In this document: piece after piece, positions 5,534 to 13,779 of the stretch
How the letters are laid out: the number at the start of each line of letters is the position of its first letter
Numbering within the stretch: the first letter of the stretch is position 1
DNA from: UBA6264 sp964531505
GTDB taxonomy: Bacteria > Patescibacteriota > Patescibacteriia > UBA2591 > UBA6264
Direction of reading: 5' to 3'
DNA: 46,069 nt
Assembly: GCA_964531505.1 (NCBI GenBank)
Contig: CAZHDT010000002.1
Span: forward strand, 1 to 46,069
Notes under the pieces: generated by a model
Seen by the model: only the letters and a program-made list of their open reading frames with translations
What the model was told of the DNA's origin: nothing
The model's database searches: none
Position numbers and translations under genes: made by a program

Positions 5534-7624
5534 TTATTTTTTTCCATTTTCCCCCACGATTTTTTCCTGGATACTTTGGGGAACTTGTCCATAATGAGAA
5601 AATTCCATATTTGAATTTCCTCGTCCTTCAGTTAAAGATCTAAGGTTGGTGGTATAGCCGAACATTTCAGACAAAGGAGATAAAGCTTTGACTACTTTAA
5701 TTTGTCCGCGAGTTTCTGTTTCTTGAATTTGCGACCTTCGAGAACTTAGATCGCCGATTACATCTCCTAAAAACTTTTCTGCCACCATAACTTCTACTTT
5801 CATAATTGGTTCCAAGATAATCGGTTTAGCTCTTTGGACTCCTTCTCTTACTGCTCGGTTAGCAGCCATTTTAAAAGCCGCTTCTGAAGAATCAACTTCA
5901 TGAAATGACCCGTCGTAAACCGCAACTCTCATATCAATTACGGGGTATCCAGCTAAGACACCGCTATCCATGGTCTCAATTACGCCCTTTTTAATAGCTG
6001 GGATATATTCTCTTGGAATAACACCGCCTTTTACTTCATCCACGAATTCAAATCCTTTATTTCTTTCCATAGGTTCTAATCTTAACCAGCAATGGCCATA
6101 TTGGCCACGGCCTCCGGATTGATGAATATATTTCCCTTCGCTTTCTATTGTAGCGGTAATTGTTTCTTTATAAGCGACTCGCGGTTGTCCTACATTGGCT
6201 TCAACATTAAATTCCCTTTTCATACGGTCAACAATAATTTCCAAATGAAGTTCTCCCATTCCAGAAATAATTGTTTGACCCGTTTCTTCATCGGTTTTAA
6301 CTTTAAAAGTGGGGTCTTCTTCTGCCAGTTTTGCGATCGCCAGCCCCATTTTTTCTTGGTCTGGTTTGCTTTTTGGCTCAATAGCGATAGAAATAACAGG
6401 TTCCGGAAAATCAATTGATTCAAGACGAATTGGCTTATTGGGGTCGCAAAGAGTATCTCCTGTTGTGGTATTCTTTAAACCAACAATAGCGGCAATATCT
6501 CCTGCAAAAACATCTTTAATTTCTTTTCTTTGGTTAGCGTGCATTTGAACAATTCTTCCTACCCGTTCTTTATTATTGGTACTAGCATTTAAAATATATG
6601 AACCAGCTGTTAAAGAACCGGAATAAACTCTAAAATAGCATAGCCGGCCGACAAAAGGGTCGGTGGCGATTTTGAAAGCCAAGGCGGCAAAGGGTTCCTT
6701 TTCGTTGGTTTTTCTAGTTTCTTTTTCTCCAGATAAATTATTTCCCTCTATAGGGGGAACGTCTAAAGGAGATGGTAAATAATCACAAACAGCATTGATT
6801 AAAAATTGAACCCCTTTATTTTTTAAAGCAGACCCACAAAAAACAGGCATAATTTTATTTGTTATTACAGCTTGTCTTAAAGTGGCTTTTAATTCCTCCA
6901 ATTTTATTTCTTCTTCGGCTAAATATTTTTCCATTAATTTTTCATCATTTTCTACAATTGCTTCAATTAATTCATGACGGTATTCTTTAGTCTTTTCTTT
7001 CAAATCATTGGGAATATCTTCTTCCTTCATTTCTTTTCCCATTTCATCTTGATAAATAGTGGCTTTTTGAGTTAATAAATCAACAAAGCCTTTAAAATTT
7101 GCTTCAGTGCCAATAGGAAGCTGCATGGCATAAGCGCGAGGAGTAAGACGATCTCTAATTGATTTTAAATCGGCATAAAAATCAGCGCCGGTGCGGTCTA
7201 ATTTATTAACAAAAGCGATTAAAGGAATTTTAAATTTTTCTGCTTGGTGGTAAACCGTTTCTGATTGTGGTTCTACTCCGGCTACGCCGTCAAAAACAAC
7301 CACCCCGCCGTCTAAAACTCTTAAAGACCTTTGAACTTCAGCGGTAAAATCAATGTGCCCCGGAGTATCAATAAGGTTTATTCTTATTTCTTCTCCTTGG
7401 GGAGGGGTCCAAAAAACTGTAGTAGCGGCGGAAGTAATAGTAACGCCTCGTTCTTTTTCTTGTTCCATCCAATCCATTTCTGCTTGACCCTCATGAACTT
7501 CTCCAATTTTATGTTTTTTGCCGGTATAAAATAGAATCCTTTCACTCACAGTTGTTTTTCCGGCATCAATGTGAGCAATGATACCAATATTTCTAGTTTT
7601 TTTTAAGGAAAATTCAGAATTCAT
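5534..7624 (-). CDS. fusA: elongation factor G
   Basis: The 696-residue protein has full EF-G length. The GTPase motifs are AHIDAGKTT (about 17-25), DTPGHIDF (about 87-94) and NKLDRTGAD (about 141-149). Domain II carries DPFVGRLCYFRVYSG, domain III GMGELHLEIIVDR, domain IV GGRGQYGHCWLRLEP, and domain V EPIMKVEVMVAEKFLGDVIGD (quoted only in part here as LGDVIGDLSSRR). It catalyses ribosomal translocation and, with RRF (frr at 25570), ribosome recycling. It is the last gene of the rpsL-rpsG-fusA operon, 11 nt after rpsG; tuf does not follow. Nothing is missing. Confidence 0.98.
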   Translation of the reverse strand: MNSEFSLKKTRNIGIIAHIDAGKTTVSERILFYTGKKHKIGEVHEGQAEMDWMEQEKERGVTITSAATTVFWTPPQGEEIRINLIDTPGHIDFTAEVQRSLRVLDGGVVVFDGVAGVEPQSETVYHQAEKFKIPLIAFVNKLDRTGADFYADLKSIRDRLTPRAYAMQLPIGTEANFKGFVDLLTQKATIYQDEMGKEMKEEDIPNDLKEKTKEYRHELIEAIVENDEKLMEKYLAEEEIKLEELKATLRQAVITNKIMPVFCGSALKNKGVQFLINAVCDYLPSPLDVPPIEGNNLSGEKETRKTNEKEPFAALAFKIATDPFVGRLCYFRVYSGSLTAGSYILNASTNNKERVGRIVQMHANQRKEIKDVFAGDIAAIVGLKNTTTGDTLCDPNKPIRLESIDFPEPVISIAIEPKSKPDQEKMGLAIAKLAEEDPTFKVKTDEETGQTIISGMGELHLEIIVDRMKREFNVEANVGQPRVAYKETITATIESEGKYIHQSGGRGQYGHCWLRLEPMERNKGFEFVDEVKGGVIPREYIPAIKKGVIETMDSGVLAGYPVIDMRVAVYDGSFHEVDSSEAAFKMAANRAVREGVQRAKPIILEPIMKVEVMVAEKFLGDVIGDLSSRRSQIQETETRGQIKVVKALSPLSEMFGYTTNLRSLTEGRGNSNMEFSHYGQVPQSIQEKIVGENGKK

Positions 7625-7635
7625 AATTTTAAAGA

Positions 7636-8106
7636 TTAATATCTCGCAAAATGGGCAAAGGCCTTATTTGCTTCTGCCATTCTATGCGCGTCATCGCGTT
7701 TTCTAATTGCGGTGCCTTGTTTTTCCATTGCATCTAAAAATTCTTGAGCAATTTTTTCTGCCATAGATTTTCCTTTTCTTGCCTTAGCTGCTTCAATAAT
7801 CCAACGAGAAGCTAAAACGAATCGACGGTTTTCATTAGTTGGAAAAGGGATTTGATAATTTGTTCCGCCAATGCGTCGCGACCGAACTTCAATTAAAGGG
7901 GCAATATTTTCCATCGCTTCTTGAAAAACATCAAGAGGATTTTTTTTGGTTTTTTCTTTAATAATATCAAAAGACTGATAAATTATTTTAGTAGCAGCAT
8001 TCTTTTTTCCCCGACGCATAATGTAATTAATAAATTTACTTAATTGCAGGGATTGATATTTTGGATCAGGTTTAATTTTTCTTTTAGGGGCTTGTTTTCC
8101 TCTCAT
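7636..8106 (-). CDS. rpsG: 30S ribosomal protein S7
   Basis: The 156-residue protein has the S7 pattern: KFINYIMRRGKKNAATKIIY, then AMENIAPLIEVRSRRIGGTN and YQIPFPTNENRRFVLASRWI, ending in AEANKAFAHFARY. S7 nucleates assembly of the 30S head and contacts the E site. It lies 17 nt after rpsL and 11 nt before fusA, in the conserved str-operon order. S7 is the usual translational repressor of this operon, but I did not identify its mRNA site here. Confidence 0.98.
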   Translation of the reverse strand: MRGKQAPKRKIKPDPKYQSLQLSKFINYIMRRGKKNAATKIIYQSFDIIKEKTKKNPLDVFQEAMENIAPLIEVRSRRIGGTNYQIPFPTNENRRFVLASRWIIEAAKARKGKSMAEKIAQEFLDAMEKQGTAIRKRDDAHRMAEANKAFAHFARY

Positions 8107-8123
8107 AATAGTTTTTTATTTTA

Positions 8124-8552
8124 TTATTTTTTTGTTTCTTTTGGTTTTTTAGTTCCATAAAGACTTCGGCCTTGTTTCCTTCCCTCTACGCCACTTGTAT
8201 CATAAACCCCTCGGACAATGTGGTAACGAACACCTGGTAAATCTTTGACTCGCCCCCCTCTTAAAAGAACGACAGAATGTTCTTGAAGGTTATGGCCGAT
8301 TCCTGGAATATAAGCGGTTACTTCCATTCCATTAGAAAGTCTTACTCTGGCGATTTTTCGCAAAGCAGAGTTAGGTTTTTTAGGGGTTTGGGTAGTAACT
8401 TTTAAGCAAACGCCTCTTAAAAAGGGATGACCCTTAGGCATTTCCTTTTTTCTTCTTTTTAAAGTATTAAAACTAATCTGCAAAGCGGGAGTTTTTGATT
8501 TTCTTTTTGATTTTTTTCTTCCTTGATGGACTAATTGATTAATTGTGGGCAT
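8124..8552 (-). CDS. rpsL: 30S ribosomal protein S12
   Basis: The 142-residue protein contains TTQTPKKPNSALRKIARVRL and GEGHNLQEHS-like (GIGHNLQEHS) and KDLPGVRYHIVRG motifs. These form the decoding-centre loops where streptomycin-resistance changes map; the wild-type lysines are present. The N-terminal region has an insertion (ISFNTLKRRKKEMPKGHPFL) relative to the E. coli protein, as in several CPR and other deep-branching S12 proteins. It is the first gene of the str operon, behind a near-consensus promoter at 8608-8636. Confidence 0.98.
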   Translation of the reverse strand: MPTINQLVHQGRKKSKRKSKTPALQISFNTLKRRKKEMPKGHPFLRGVCLKVTTQTPKKPNSALRKIARVRLSNGMEVTAYIPGIGHNLQEHSVVLLRGGRVKDLPGVRYHIVRGVYDTSGVEGRKQGRSLYGTKKPKETKK

Positions 8553-8607
8553 AAGAATATTAGTAATTAATTAAGAATTAATTTTATAACTTTATTTTAG
8601 TTTTAGT

Positions 8608-8636
8608 ATTTTACTTTATTTTTTAAAAACTGTCAA
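8608..8636 (-). promoter_or_regulatory. sigma-70-type promoter of rpsL-rpsG-fusA
   Basis: On the minus strand a consensus -35 TTGACA (8636-8631), a 17-nt spacer and a -10 TAAAAT (8613-8608) lie 56 nt upstream of the rpsL ATG. It is one of the best matches in the window, as expected for a highly expressed operon. Confidence 0.75.
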
Positions 8637-8665
8637 GTTTTTCGAATAATAAAATTAAGAATTTT

Positions 8666-9274
8666 TTAAAAAAGAAAACTTTGACCAATAATTAAATTAA
8701 ATAAAAAATTAGCTAAAGGTGAAAGAAAAAAATAAGCAATAAAAAAGGCGAGGAAAATGCCGATTGGGCCCAATTGAGCTAAATAATTCCATTGGCGGGG
8801 AAATAGGCTAGCAAATATTTTAGAACCGTCCAATGGTGGAAATGGAATAAGGTTAAATAAGGCTAAAAAAATATTGACATAAACAACCAACCCGATAAAT
8901 CCTGGTAAGGAAGCATTATACTTTATTATCCAAACAGAAAAAAATCTTAGAATCAATCCCAAGAAAAGAGCGATTAAAATATTGACTCCCGGACCAGCTG
9001 CTGCCACTTTTAATGTGCCATATTTTTTATCTTTTAGATTGTAAGGATTATAGGGGACGGGCTTTGCCCAGCCAAAAAAAGCGCCGGAAGTAAATAAAAG
9101 TAATAAGGGAATTATTACTGTTCCAAATAAATCCAAATGAGCAAAAGGATTTAAAGTTAATCGCCCCTGATCTTTAGCAGTAGAATCTCCCAGTTGATAA
9201 GCCGCCCAACCATGGGCATATTCGTGGAAAACGGCAGAAAGGACAATTACGAGATAGAGAAATATTTTTGTCAT
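8666..9274 (-). CDS. site-2 protease family (M50) membrane metalloprotease, short form
   Basis: The 202-residue, mostly hydrophobic protein has HEYAH (HExxH, residues 17-21) in its first transmembrane helix and NLIPFPPLDGSK, the NPxPxxDG-type second zinc motif, near residue 145. There are about five to six hydrophobic segments and no PDZ domain. It is the YwhC/FtsH-independent class of S2P-like intramembrane proteases rather than RseP, which is at 26149. It would cleave membrane-embedded substrates within the bilayer; the substrate is unknown. It is divergent from rpmB and ends 29 nt before the rpsL promoter. Confidence 0.9.
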   Translation of the reverse strand: MTKIFLYLVIVLSAVFHEYAHGWAAYQLGDSTAKDQGRLTLNPFAHLDLFGTVIIPLLLLFTSGAFFGWAKPVPYNPYNLKDKKYGTLKVAAAGPGVNILIALFLGLILRFFSVWIIKYNASLPGFIGLVVYVNIFLALFNLIPFPPLDGSKIFASLFPRQWNYLAQLGPIGIFLAFFIAYFFLSPLANFLFNLIIGQSFLF

Positions 9275-9312
9275 AAATATATTTTAGCAGTTTTTTAAAA
9301 AATAAAAAAGGA

Positions 9313-9341
9313 TTGTCTTTAATTGATAAATTTGTTAGTAT
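9313..9341 (+). promoter_or_regulatory. probable promoter of rpmB
   Basis: TTGTCT (9313-9318), a 17-nt spacer and TAGTAT (9336-9341) lie about 40 nt before the rpmB ATG. The -10 is a weak match, so this is tentative. Confidence 0.35.
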
Positions 9342-9381
9342 ATTGATACTGAATTTATGTTAATTTGTTTAAAGATTTTTT

Positions 9382-9606
9382 ATGGCAAAACGTTGTGATT
9401 TATGCGGTCGGGGTCCGCAAACAAGCATTTCTCGTTCTCATTCAAATGTGGCGACTAAAAGGCGACAATATATTAATTTACAGACAAAAAATATATCTGG
9501 TAATAAAATAAAGATTTGTACTCGTTGCTTGAAGTCTTTGAAGAGAAACTTAAGTGTGGAAACAGAAAAAGTAATTTCTACTAAAAAACCGAATAAGAAA
9601 AAATAA
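9382..9606 (+). CDS. rpmB: 50S ribosomal protein L28
   Basis: The 74-residue protein begins MAKRCDLCGRGPQTSISRSH, the L28 N-terminus. It carries CxxC at residues 5-8 and a second CTRC at about 47-50, so it is the zinc-binding (C+) form. RQYINLQ is the conserved core strand. The lysine-rich tail is probably unstructured. It is followed 27 nt later by tRNA-Pro and a hairpin terminator, so these two likely form one transcript. Confidence 0.96.
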   Translation: MAKRCDLCGRGPQTSISRSHSNVATKRRQYINLQTKNISGNKIKICTRCLKSLKRNLSVETEKVISTKKPNKKK

Positions 9607-9633
9607 ATATCAATTTGATATTTATTTTATTAC

Positions 9634-9708
9634 CGGGGTGTCGTATAAAGGCTATTATGCACGCATGGGGTGCGTGTGATCCGGGTTCAATTCCCGGCAC
9701 CCCGACCA
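9634..9708 (+). tRNA. tRNA-Pro (GGG), CCA encoded
   Basis: The acceptor CGGGGTG (9634-9640) pairs with CACCCCG (9698-9704), with the C1-G72 pair typical of tRNA-Pro; A and CCA follow. The anticodon stem CACGC/GCGTG encloses ATGGGGT, so the anticodon is GGG, reading CCC/CCU. Confidence 0.95.
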
Positions 9709-9709
9709 G

Positions 9710-9737
9710 AAATATGCTTCAGGCATATTTTATTTTT
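9710..9737 (+). terminator. terminator after rpmB/tRNA-Pro
   Basis: AAATATGC (9710-9717), loop TTCAG and GCATATTT (9723-9730) form an 8-bp hairpin, followed by TATTTTT. Confidence 0.65.
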
Positions 9738-9739
9738 GG

Positions 9740-9768
9740 TTGTTTGATTTCTTCAAATTTGGTATTAT
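9740..9768 (+). promoter_or_regulatory. probable promoter of the [FeFe] hydrogenase
   Basis: TTGTTT (9740-9745), a 17-nt spacer and TATTAT (9763-9768) lie 41 nt before the ATG at 9809. Together with the upstream terminator this suggests independent transcription of the hydrogenase gene. Confidence 0.5.
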
Positions 9769-9808
9769 TATAATTTATAATATTGTAATTATCATCGAGT
9801 TATAAAAA

Positions 9809-11512
9809 ATGAATAAAAAATTTTATATCACAATCAACCGTAAAAAGATTTTGGCCTCACAAAGTGAAACTATTTTGAAAATTGCTCAAAAAAACGGTTT
9901 TGAAATTCCCAGTTTATGTTACCATTCTGATTTAACTCCAAAACAAAGTTGTGGCTTGTGTTTAGTAAAGATAAAAGGGATTAAGGATTTACAAAAGGCT
10001 TGTGTTACAGAGGTAAAGCCGGATATGGAAATTACAACGGATTCGTTGGCGATAAAAAAAGCGCGGCAAAAAAATTTGGAAAAAATATTTAATAGTCATG
10101 CTGAAGAATGTTATGATTGTGTTTGGAATTATCATTGCCAGCTTTTGGAATTGGTTAAAAAAATAGGCAAGAAAAAAGAAGGATTTATTAAAAAAGAAAA
10201 AAAACAACCGGTTTATCAATTTGGTCCAGCGCTTATTTATGACTCTCAAAAATGTTTTGGATGCGAAAATTGTGTTGAGGTTTGCGAAAATCAAAGCATT
10301 GGTTTTTTAGAAAAAAAGGTAGAAAAAGATAAAATTAAAATAGTCCCCAGTCAGGATCCCCGAAAACAATGTGTTTATTGCGGTCAGTGTTTAATCCATT
10401 GTCCAGCTGGCGCTTTTGAAGGAGTGGGGGAATTTGAAGATGTTGAAAAACCCTTGAGTCAAAAAAATAAAATAGTGGTCTTTCAAATCGCGCCTGCTGT
10501 TAGAACCGCTTTGGGGGAAGAATTTGATTTGCCTTTGGGAATTTCCGTTTTAGATAAGATAGTAGACGGTCTTAAAAAATTAGGCGCAGATAAAGTTTTT
10601 GATGTGAGCGTTGGCGCTGATTTTACTACCCTTGAAGCAGAAAATGATTTAAATAAAAAATTAAAGGACAGTCAAAATTTTTGTATTTTTAGTTCTTGTT
10701 GTCCTTCTTGGGTAAGGTTTGTGGAATTATATTTTCCTGAATATATTTCAAATTTAGCTCAAATTCGTTCCCCGCAAATAATTTTAGGCGGGTTGATTAA
10801 AACTTATTGGGCAAAAAAGCAAAAAATAAATTCTAAAGATATTTTTGTGGTTTCGGTTATGCCCTGCGTGGCTAAAAAATATGAAATTACTAGACCAGAA
10901 ATAATGGTTAATGGTTTTAAACCAGTAGATTATGTTTTAACTACTAGAGGATTAGCGCAACTTTTTAAAAAAAATAAAATTGATTTAAAAAATCTTAAAG
11001 GAGAAGAATTGGACAATCCCTTTAATGCGCCATCTGGAGCAGGAATTATTTATGGTATTAGCGGTGGAGTGACTGAAGCAATGGTTAGAATAAACACTCA
11101 TTTAAAGGGAGAAAAAAAAGATTTTTTAAAAATAAAAAAAATAAATTCCCATCGGAAGGAAATTGAATTTAATGTTAACAAACGAATTTTGAAAATGGCA
11201 ATCATTGACGGTTTGGGAGAAGCAAGAAAGGTTTTACAAGAAATGAAAAAAGAACCAGGGAAATATCAATGTTTAGAAGTAATGGCTTGTTCAGGAGGTT
11301 GTTTGGGGGGAGGTGGACAACCGCTGCCAACTAACGAATTAGTTAGAGAAAAAAGGAAAAAGGGTCTTTTGGGAATTGACCGACGAAGTAATAATAAAAA
11401 AGCAACTCAAAATAAGATAGTAAAAATTATTAATCAAGAATTTTTAAAAAATTTAAATCTTAGAAAAAAAGTTTTTAGGGTTGATTATTTTTCTAAAAGA
11501 AAAAATAAATAA
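9809..11512 (+). CDS. hydA: [FeFe] hydrogenase, monomeric group A, full F-cluster set
   Basis: The 567-residue protein reversibly interconverts 2H+ and H2. Cofactor domains run in order. A [2Fe-2S] ferredoxin domain has C37, C48, C51 and C65. A His/Cys [4Fe-4S] site has H97, C101, C104 and C110. Two [4Fe-4S] clusters follow (C149/152/155/159 and C188/191/194/198). The H-cluster domain has SSCCPSW (C297, C298), MPCVAKKYE (C353) and EVMACSGGCLGGGGQP (C494, C498). The proton-path Cys (C297), Ser (in RSPQ, S321) and an acidic ADFTTLE segment are retained, so it looks active. This is the clostridial CpI-like M3 architecture. It appears monocistronic, with its own promoter and a strong terminator. 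The maturases HydE, HydF and HydG are not in the window. NuoG is excluded by the intact H-cluster motifs. Confidence 0.95.
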   Translation: MNKKFYITINRKKILASQSETILKIAQKNGFEIPSLCYHSDLTPKQSCGLCLVKIKGIKDLQKACVTEVKPDMEITTDSLAIKKARQKNLEKIFNSHAEECYDCVWNYHCQLLELVKKIGKKKEGFIKKEKKQPVYQFGPALIYDSQKCFGCENCVEVCENQSIGFLEKKVEKDKIKIVPSQDPRKQCVYCGQCLIHCPAGAFEGVGEFEDVEKPLSQKNKIVVFQIAPAVRTALGEEFDLPLGISVLDKIVDGLKKLGADKVFDVSVGADFTTLEAENDLNKKLKDSQNFCIFSSCCPSWVRFVELYFPEYISNLAQIRSPQIILGGLIKTYWAKKQKINSKDIFVVSVMPCVAKKYEITRPEIMVNGFKPVDYVLTTRGLAQLFKKNKIDLKNLKGEELDNPFNAPSGAGIIYGISGGVTEAMVRINTHLKGEKKDFLKIKKINSHRKEIEFNVNKRILKMAIIDGLGEARKVLQEMKKEPGKYQCLEVMACSGGCLGGGGQPLPTNELVREKRKKGLLGIDRRSNNKKATQNKIVKIINQEFLKNLNLRKKVFRVDYFSKRKNK

Positions 11513-11515
11513 TAT

Positions 11516-11562
11516 TTCAACAAGAATTAAAAATTATTTTTTAATTCTTGTTGAATCTTTTT
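11516..11562. terminator. bidirectional terminator, 18-bp perfect inverted repeat
   Basis: TTCAACAAGAATTAAAAA (11516-11533) and its exact complement (11538-11555) enclose a 4-nt loop (TTAT). A T run follows on the plus side. It lies between the convergent hydrogenase and smpB genes and includes the last codons and stop of smpB. Confidence 0.85.
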
Positions 11563-11979
11563 TTTAATATCCTTTTGCTTAATATCTTCGCGCTTATCCC
11601 ATTTCTTTTTTCCCTTAGCTAAACCGATTTCTAGCTTTATTATTCTATTTTTTATATAAACTTTTAAAGGAATTAAAGAAAAGCCCTTTACTTTAAGTTT
11701 ACCAATCAAAAAATTTATTTCCTTTTTATTAAGGAGTAGTTTTCTATTTTGAGTCGGATTGTAATCTTTTTGAACTTGACTGGCTAGTGGATATGGGCTT
11801 ACATGAACATTAATTAGCTGGGGGTTTTTCCTGGCGTTTATACTAACATAACCGCCTTTTAAGTTAATTCGGCCATTTTTTATTGATTTAACTTCCGGAC
11901 CAGAGAGAACAATTCCCGCTTCAATGGTTTCTATGATTTCATAATCAAAAAAAGCTTTTTTATTAGTGGTGATTATCAT
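11527..11979 (-). CDS. smpB: SsrA-binding protein SmpB
   Basis: The 150-residue protein has the SmpB pattern: KKAFFDYEIIETIEAGIVLS, then GPEVKSIKNGRINLKGGYVS and GLAKGKKKWDKREDIKQKDI. The last of these is the basic tail that enters the mRNA channel. It delivers tmRNA (5158-5502 in this window) to stalled ribosomes. The gene is single, convergent to the hydrogenase. Its -10 box ends only 7 nt before the ATG, so the mRNA may be leaderless. Confidence 0.97.
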   Translation of the reverse strand: MIITTNKKAFFDYEIIETIEAGIVLSGPEVKSIKNGRINLKGGYVSINARKNPQLINVHVSPYPLASQVQKDYNPTQNRKLLLNKKEINFLIGKLKVKGFSLIPLKVYIKNRIIKLEIGLAKGKKKWDKREDIKQKDIKKKIQQELKNNF

Positions 11980-11986
11980 ATTTTAT

Positions 11987-11995
11987 ATTATAGCA
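11987..11995 (-). promoter_or_regulatory. extended -10 promoter of smpB, possibly leaderless
   Basis: On the minus strand TGCTATAAT (11995-11987), a perfect extended -10, ends 7 nt upstream of the smpB ATG (11979). Normal start-site spacing would place the first transcribed base at or next to the A of ATG. No good -35 is seen, which fits an extended -10 promoter. Confidence 0.5.
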
Positions 11996-12036
11996 CAATA
12001 AAGTTTATTTTATAGATATTAACCCAAAACGTGTTC

Positions 12037-12065
12037 TTGCCAATTGTTTTTATATTTGTTATTAT
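12037..12065 (+). promoter_or_regulatory. probable promoter of the 12113 glycosyltransferase unit
   Basis: TTGCCA (12037-12042), a 17-nt spacer and TATTAT (12060-12065) lie 47 nt before the ATG at 12113. It faces away from smpB. Confidence 0.5.
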
Positions 12066-12112
12066 TACAATATAGCAATAGGAAATAAAGACATAATCTA
12101 TTTTATTTTTAT

Positions 12113-13285
12113 ATGAAAATAGGTATTGATTGTCGGACAATTTTAAATCCGGAAAAGGGAGAAGCGGCTGGAATTGGCCATTATACTTACCAACTTGTAA
12201 GGCATCTTTTAGAAATAGACAAAAAAAATCATTATTATCTTTTTTTTGACCGTTCGGTGGATAAAAAAAGGTTGGCAAAATTTAGCCAAAATAATGTTTT
12301 TATCAGATTTTTTCCTTTTAACCAATATAAAAAGTTAATATCTTCCCGTTACCAAAATTTTTTAGTAAACGCGATTATTGCAAAAGAAAATTTAGACGTG
12401 ATTCATTTTCCAAGTATTACTTTTTCTAGTTCTTACCAAGGTCCTAGCGTAGTAACGGTTCACGATTTAACTTTTTATAAATTTTCTGAATTAATTCCCT
12501 CAAAAGACGCTCAATTATTAAAGAAAATTATTCCAGAAACTTTAAAAAATTCTAGAAAAATTATTGCGGTTTCCAAATCAACCGCGCAAGACATTAGAAA
12601 AATCTTTACTTTAAAAGAAGATAAAATAGAAGTGGTTTATCACGGATTTGATAAAAGGTTTTTTACAAAAAGAACAAAAAAAGAAATAGAAGTAATTAAA
12701 AGAAAATTTAAAATCAGGAAAAAATATTTTCTTTTTTTAGGAACATTAGACCGAAGAAAAAATATTATTAGATTAGTTGAATCTTATGAACGCTTAAGAC
12801 AAGGAATTAGCTTGGGAAAGGGAAAAATTGATTATAGAAAATTTCAGTTGGTTTTGGCTGGCGCGCCCGGCCAAAGTTTCAGTAGAATAAAAAATAAAAT
12901 TTTAAAATCAGAATATAAAGAAGATATTATTATTCCCGGATATATTAAAGCAGACGACCTTGGCTTGTTATTTAGCGGGGCAAGTTTATTTGTTTTTCCT
13001 TCTCTTTATGAAGGATTCGGATCGCCGATTCTTGAAGCAATGGCAAAAAATGTTCCGGTTATTACCAGTAACCACTCTTCTATGGCTGAAATTTCTTCTA
13101 AAGCGGCATTATTAGTTAATCCTTATGATGTCGGCGATATTTCTCGGGCAATAGACTCTTTATTAAAGGATAAGGGTTTGGCAAAAGAAAATAAAATAAA
13201 AGGAAACAGGGTCGCTCGAAATTTTTCTTGGGAAAAGTGCGCCAAAAAGACTTTAGTTGTTTACAAAAAGGCGGCAAAGAAGTAA
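12113..13285 (+). CDS. GT4-family glycosyltransferase (GT-B fold)
   Basis: The 390-residue protein begins with MKIGIDCRTILNPEKGEAAG, where a glycine-rich loop (AAGIGHYTYQL) matches the acceptor-side nucleotide loop of GT-B enzymes. The C-terminal domain has FLGTLDRRKNIIRLVESYE (about 205-223) and FPSLYEGFGSPILEAMA, the EX7E donor-binding motif (about 300-316). GT4 enzymes move a sugar from UDP-, GDP- or ADP-sugar to glycans or lipids; the sugar cannot be told here. There is no signal or TM segment, so it is cytosolic or peripheral. It heads a plus-strand block that includes surface proteins and a second GT4 at 22352, consistent with cell-envelope glycan assembly. Confidence 0.88.
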   Translation: MKIGIDCRTILNPEKGEAAGIGHYTYQLVRHLLEIDKKNHYYLFFDRSVDKKRLAKFSQNNVFIRFFPFNQYKKLISSRYQNFLVNAIIAKENLDVIHFPSITFSSSYQGPSVVTVHDLTFYKFSELIPSKDAQLLKKIIPETLKNSRKIIAVSKSTAQDIRKIFTLKEDKIEVVYHGFDKRFFTKRTKKEIEVIKRKFKIRKKYFLFLGTLDRRKNIIRLVESYERLRQGISLGKGKIDYRKFQLVLAGAPGQSFSRIKNKILKSEYKEDIIIPGYIKADDLGLLFSGASLFVFPSLYEGFGSPILEAMAKNVPVITSNHSSMAEISSKAALLVNPYDVGDISRAIDSLLKDKGLAKENKIKGNRVARNFSWEKCAKKTLVVYKKAAKK

Positions 13286-13341
13286 AATATACATTATAAT
13301 TTTTATTTTTACTAATAAATATCAATTTAATTAATTAATCT

Positions 13342-13761
13342 ATGGAAAACAAAGAAAGTATGAACAATGGAAAAAGGGGTTTAACCCTGCTAATTTTTAG
13401 CATCATCATTTTAGTTGCGATTATTGTCTTTCTCATTTTCACTATTTTTGTTTCGCCGGTGAAAGGGAGCGACATGTACGCGGTTTTTTTGAGTAATGGT
13501 CGCAGTTATTTTGGCCAAATTGCCAAGCAAAATTCTCAAACGGTTGTTTTAAGGAATGTGTTTTATCTTCAGGTACAACAGATTCCCGCGACTGAAGAAA
13601 ATGCGGAGCCTCAACCACAACTTTCTTTAATTAATGTAAGTGACGAAATTCATGGACCGGAGAGTGAAATGCAAATTAGTCGTAATCATATCCTATTCTT
13701 ACAAAAGTTAAGGAAAGATTCTCAAGTTTTAAAAAGTATTGAAGAACAAGCTGGAGAATAG
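13342..13761 (+). CDS. membrane-anchored protein of unknown function
   Basis: The 139-residue protein is not a family I can name. It has a short charged N-terminus, one long hydrophobic segment (about residues 14-37, LLIFSIIILVAIIVFLIF) and an outward domain of about 100 residues. That domain contains two strand-like repeats: MYAVFLSNGRSYFGQIAKQN and TVVLRNVFYLQVQQ. The N-in orientation is inferred from the positive residues before the helix. It lies 18 nt before a much larger membrane-anchored protein and is probably co-transcribed and functionally linked with it. Confidence 0.65.
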   Translation: MENKESMNNGKRGLTLLIFSIIILVAIIVFLIFTIFVSPVKGSDMYAVFLSNGRSYFGQIAKQNSQTVVLRNVFYLQVQQIPATEENAEPQPQLSLINVSDEIHGPESEMQISRNHILFLQKLRKDSQVLKSIEEQAGE

Positions 13762-13779
13762 TTCTAAAAAATAAAAGGT

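Noticed and set aside
9809..11512. NADH dehydrogenase subunit NuoG
   Set aside because: The N-terminal iron-sulfur layout is shared, but the complete H-cluster motifs at 297-298, 353 and 494-498 identify a hydrogenase.
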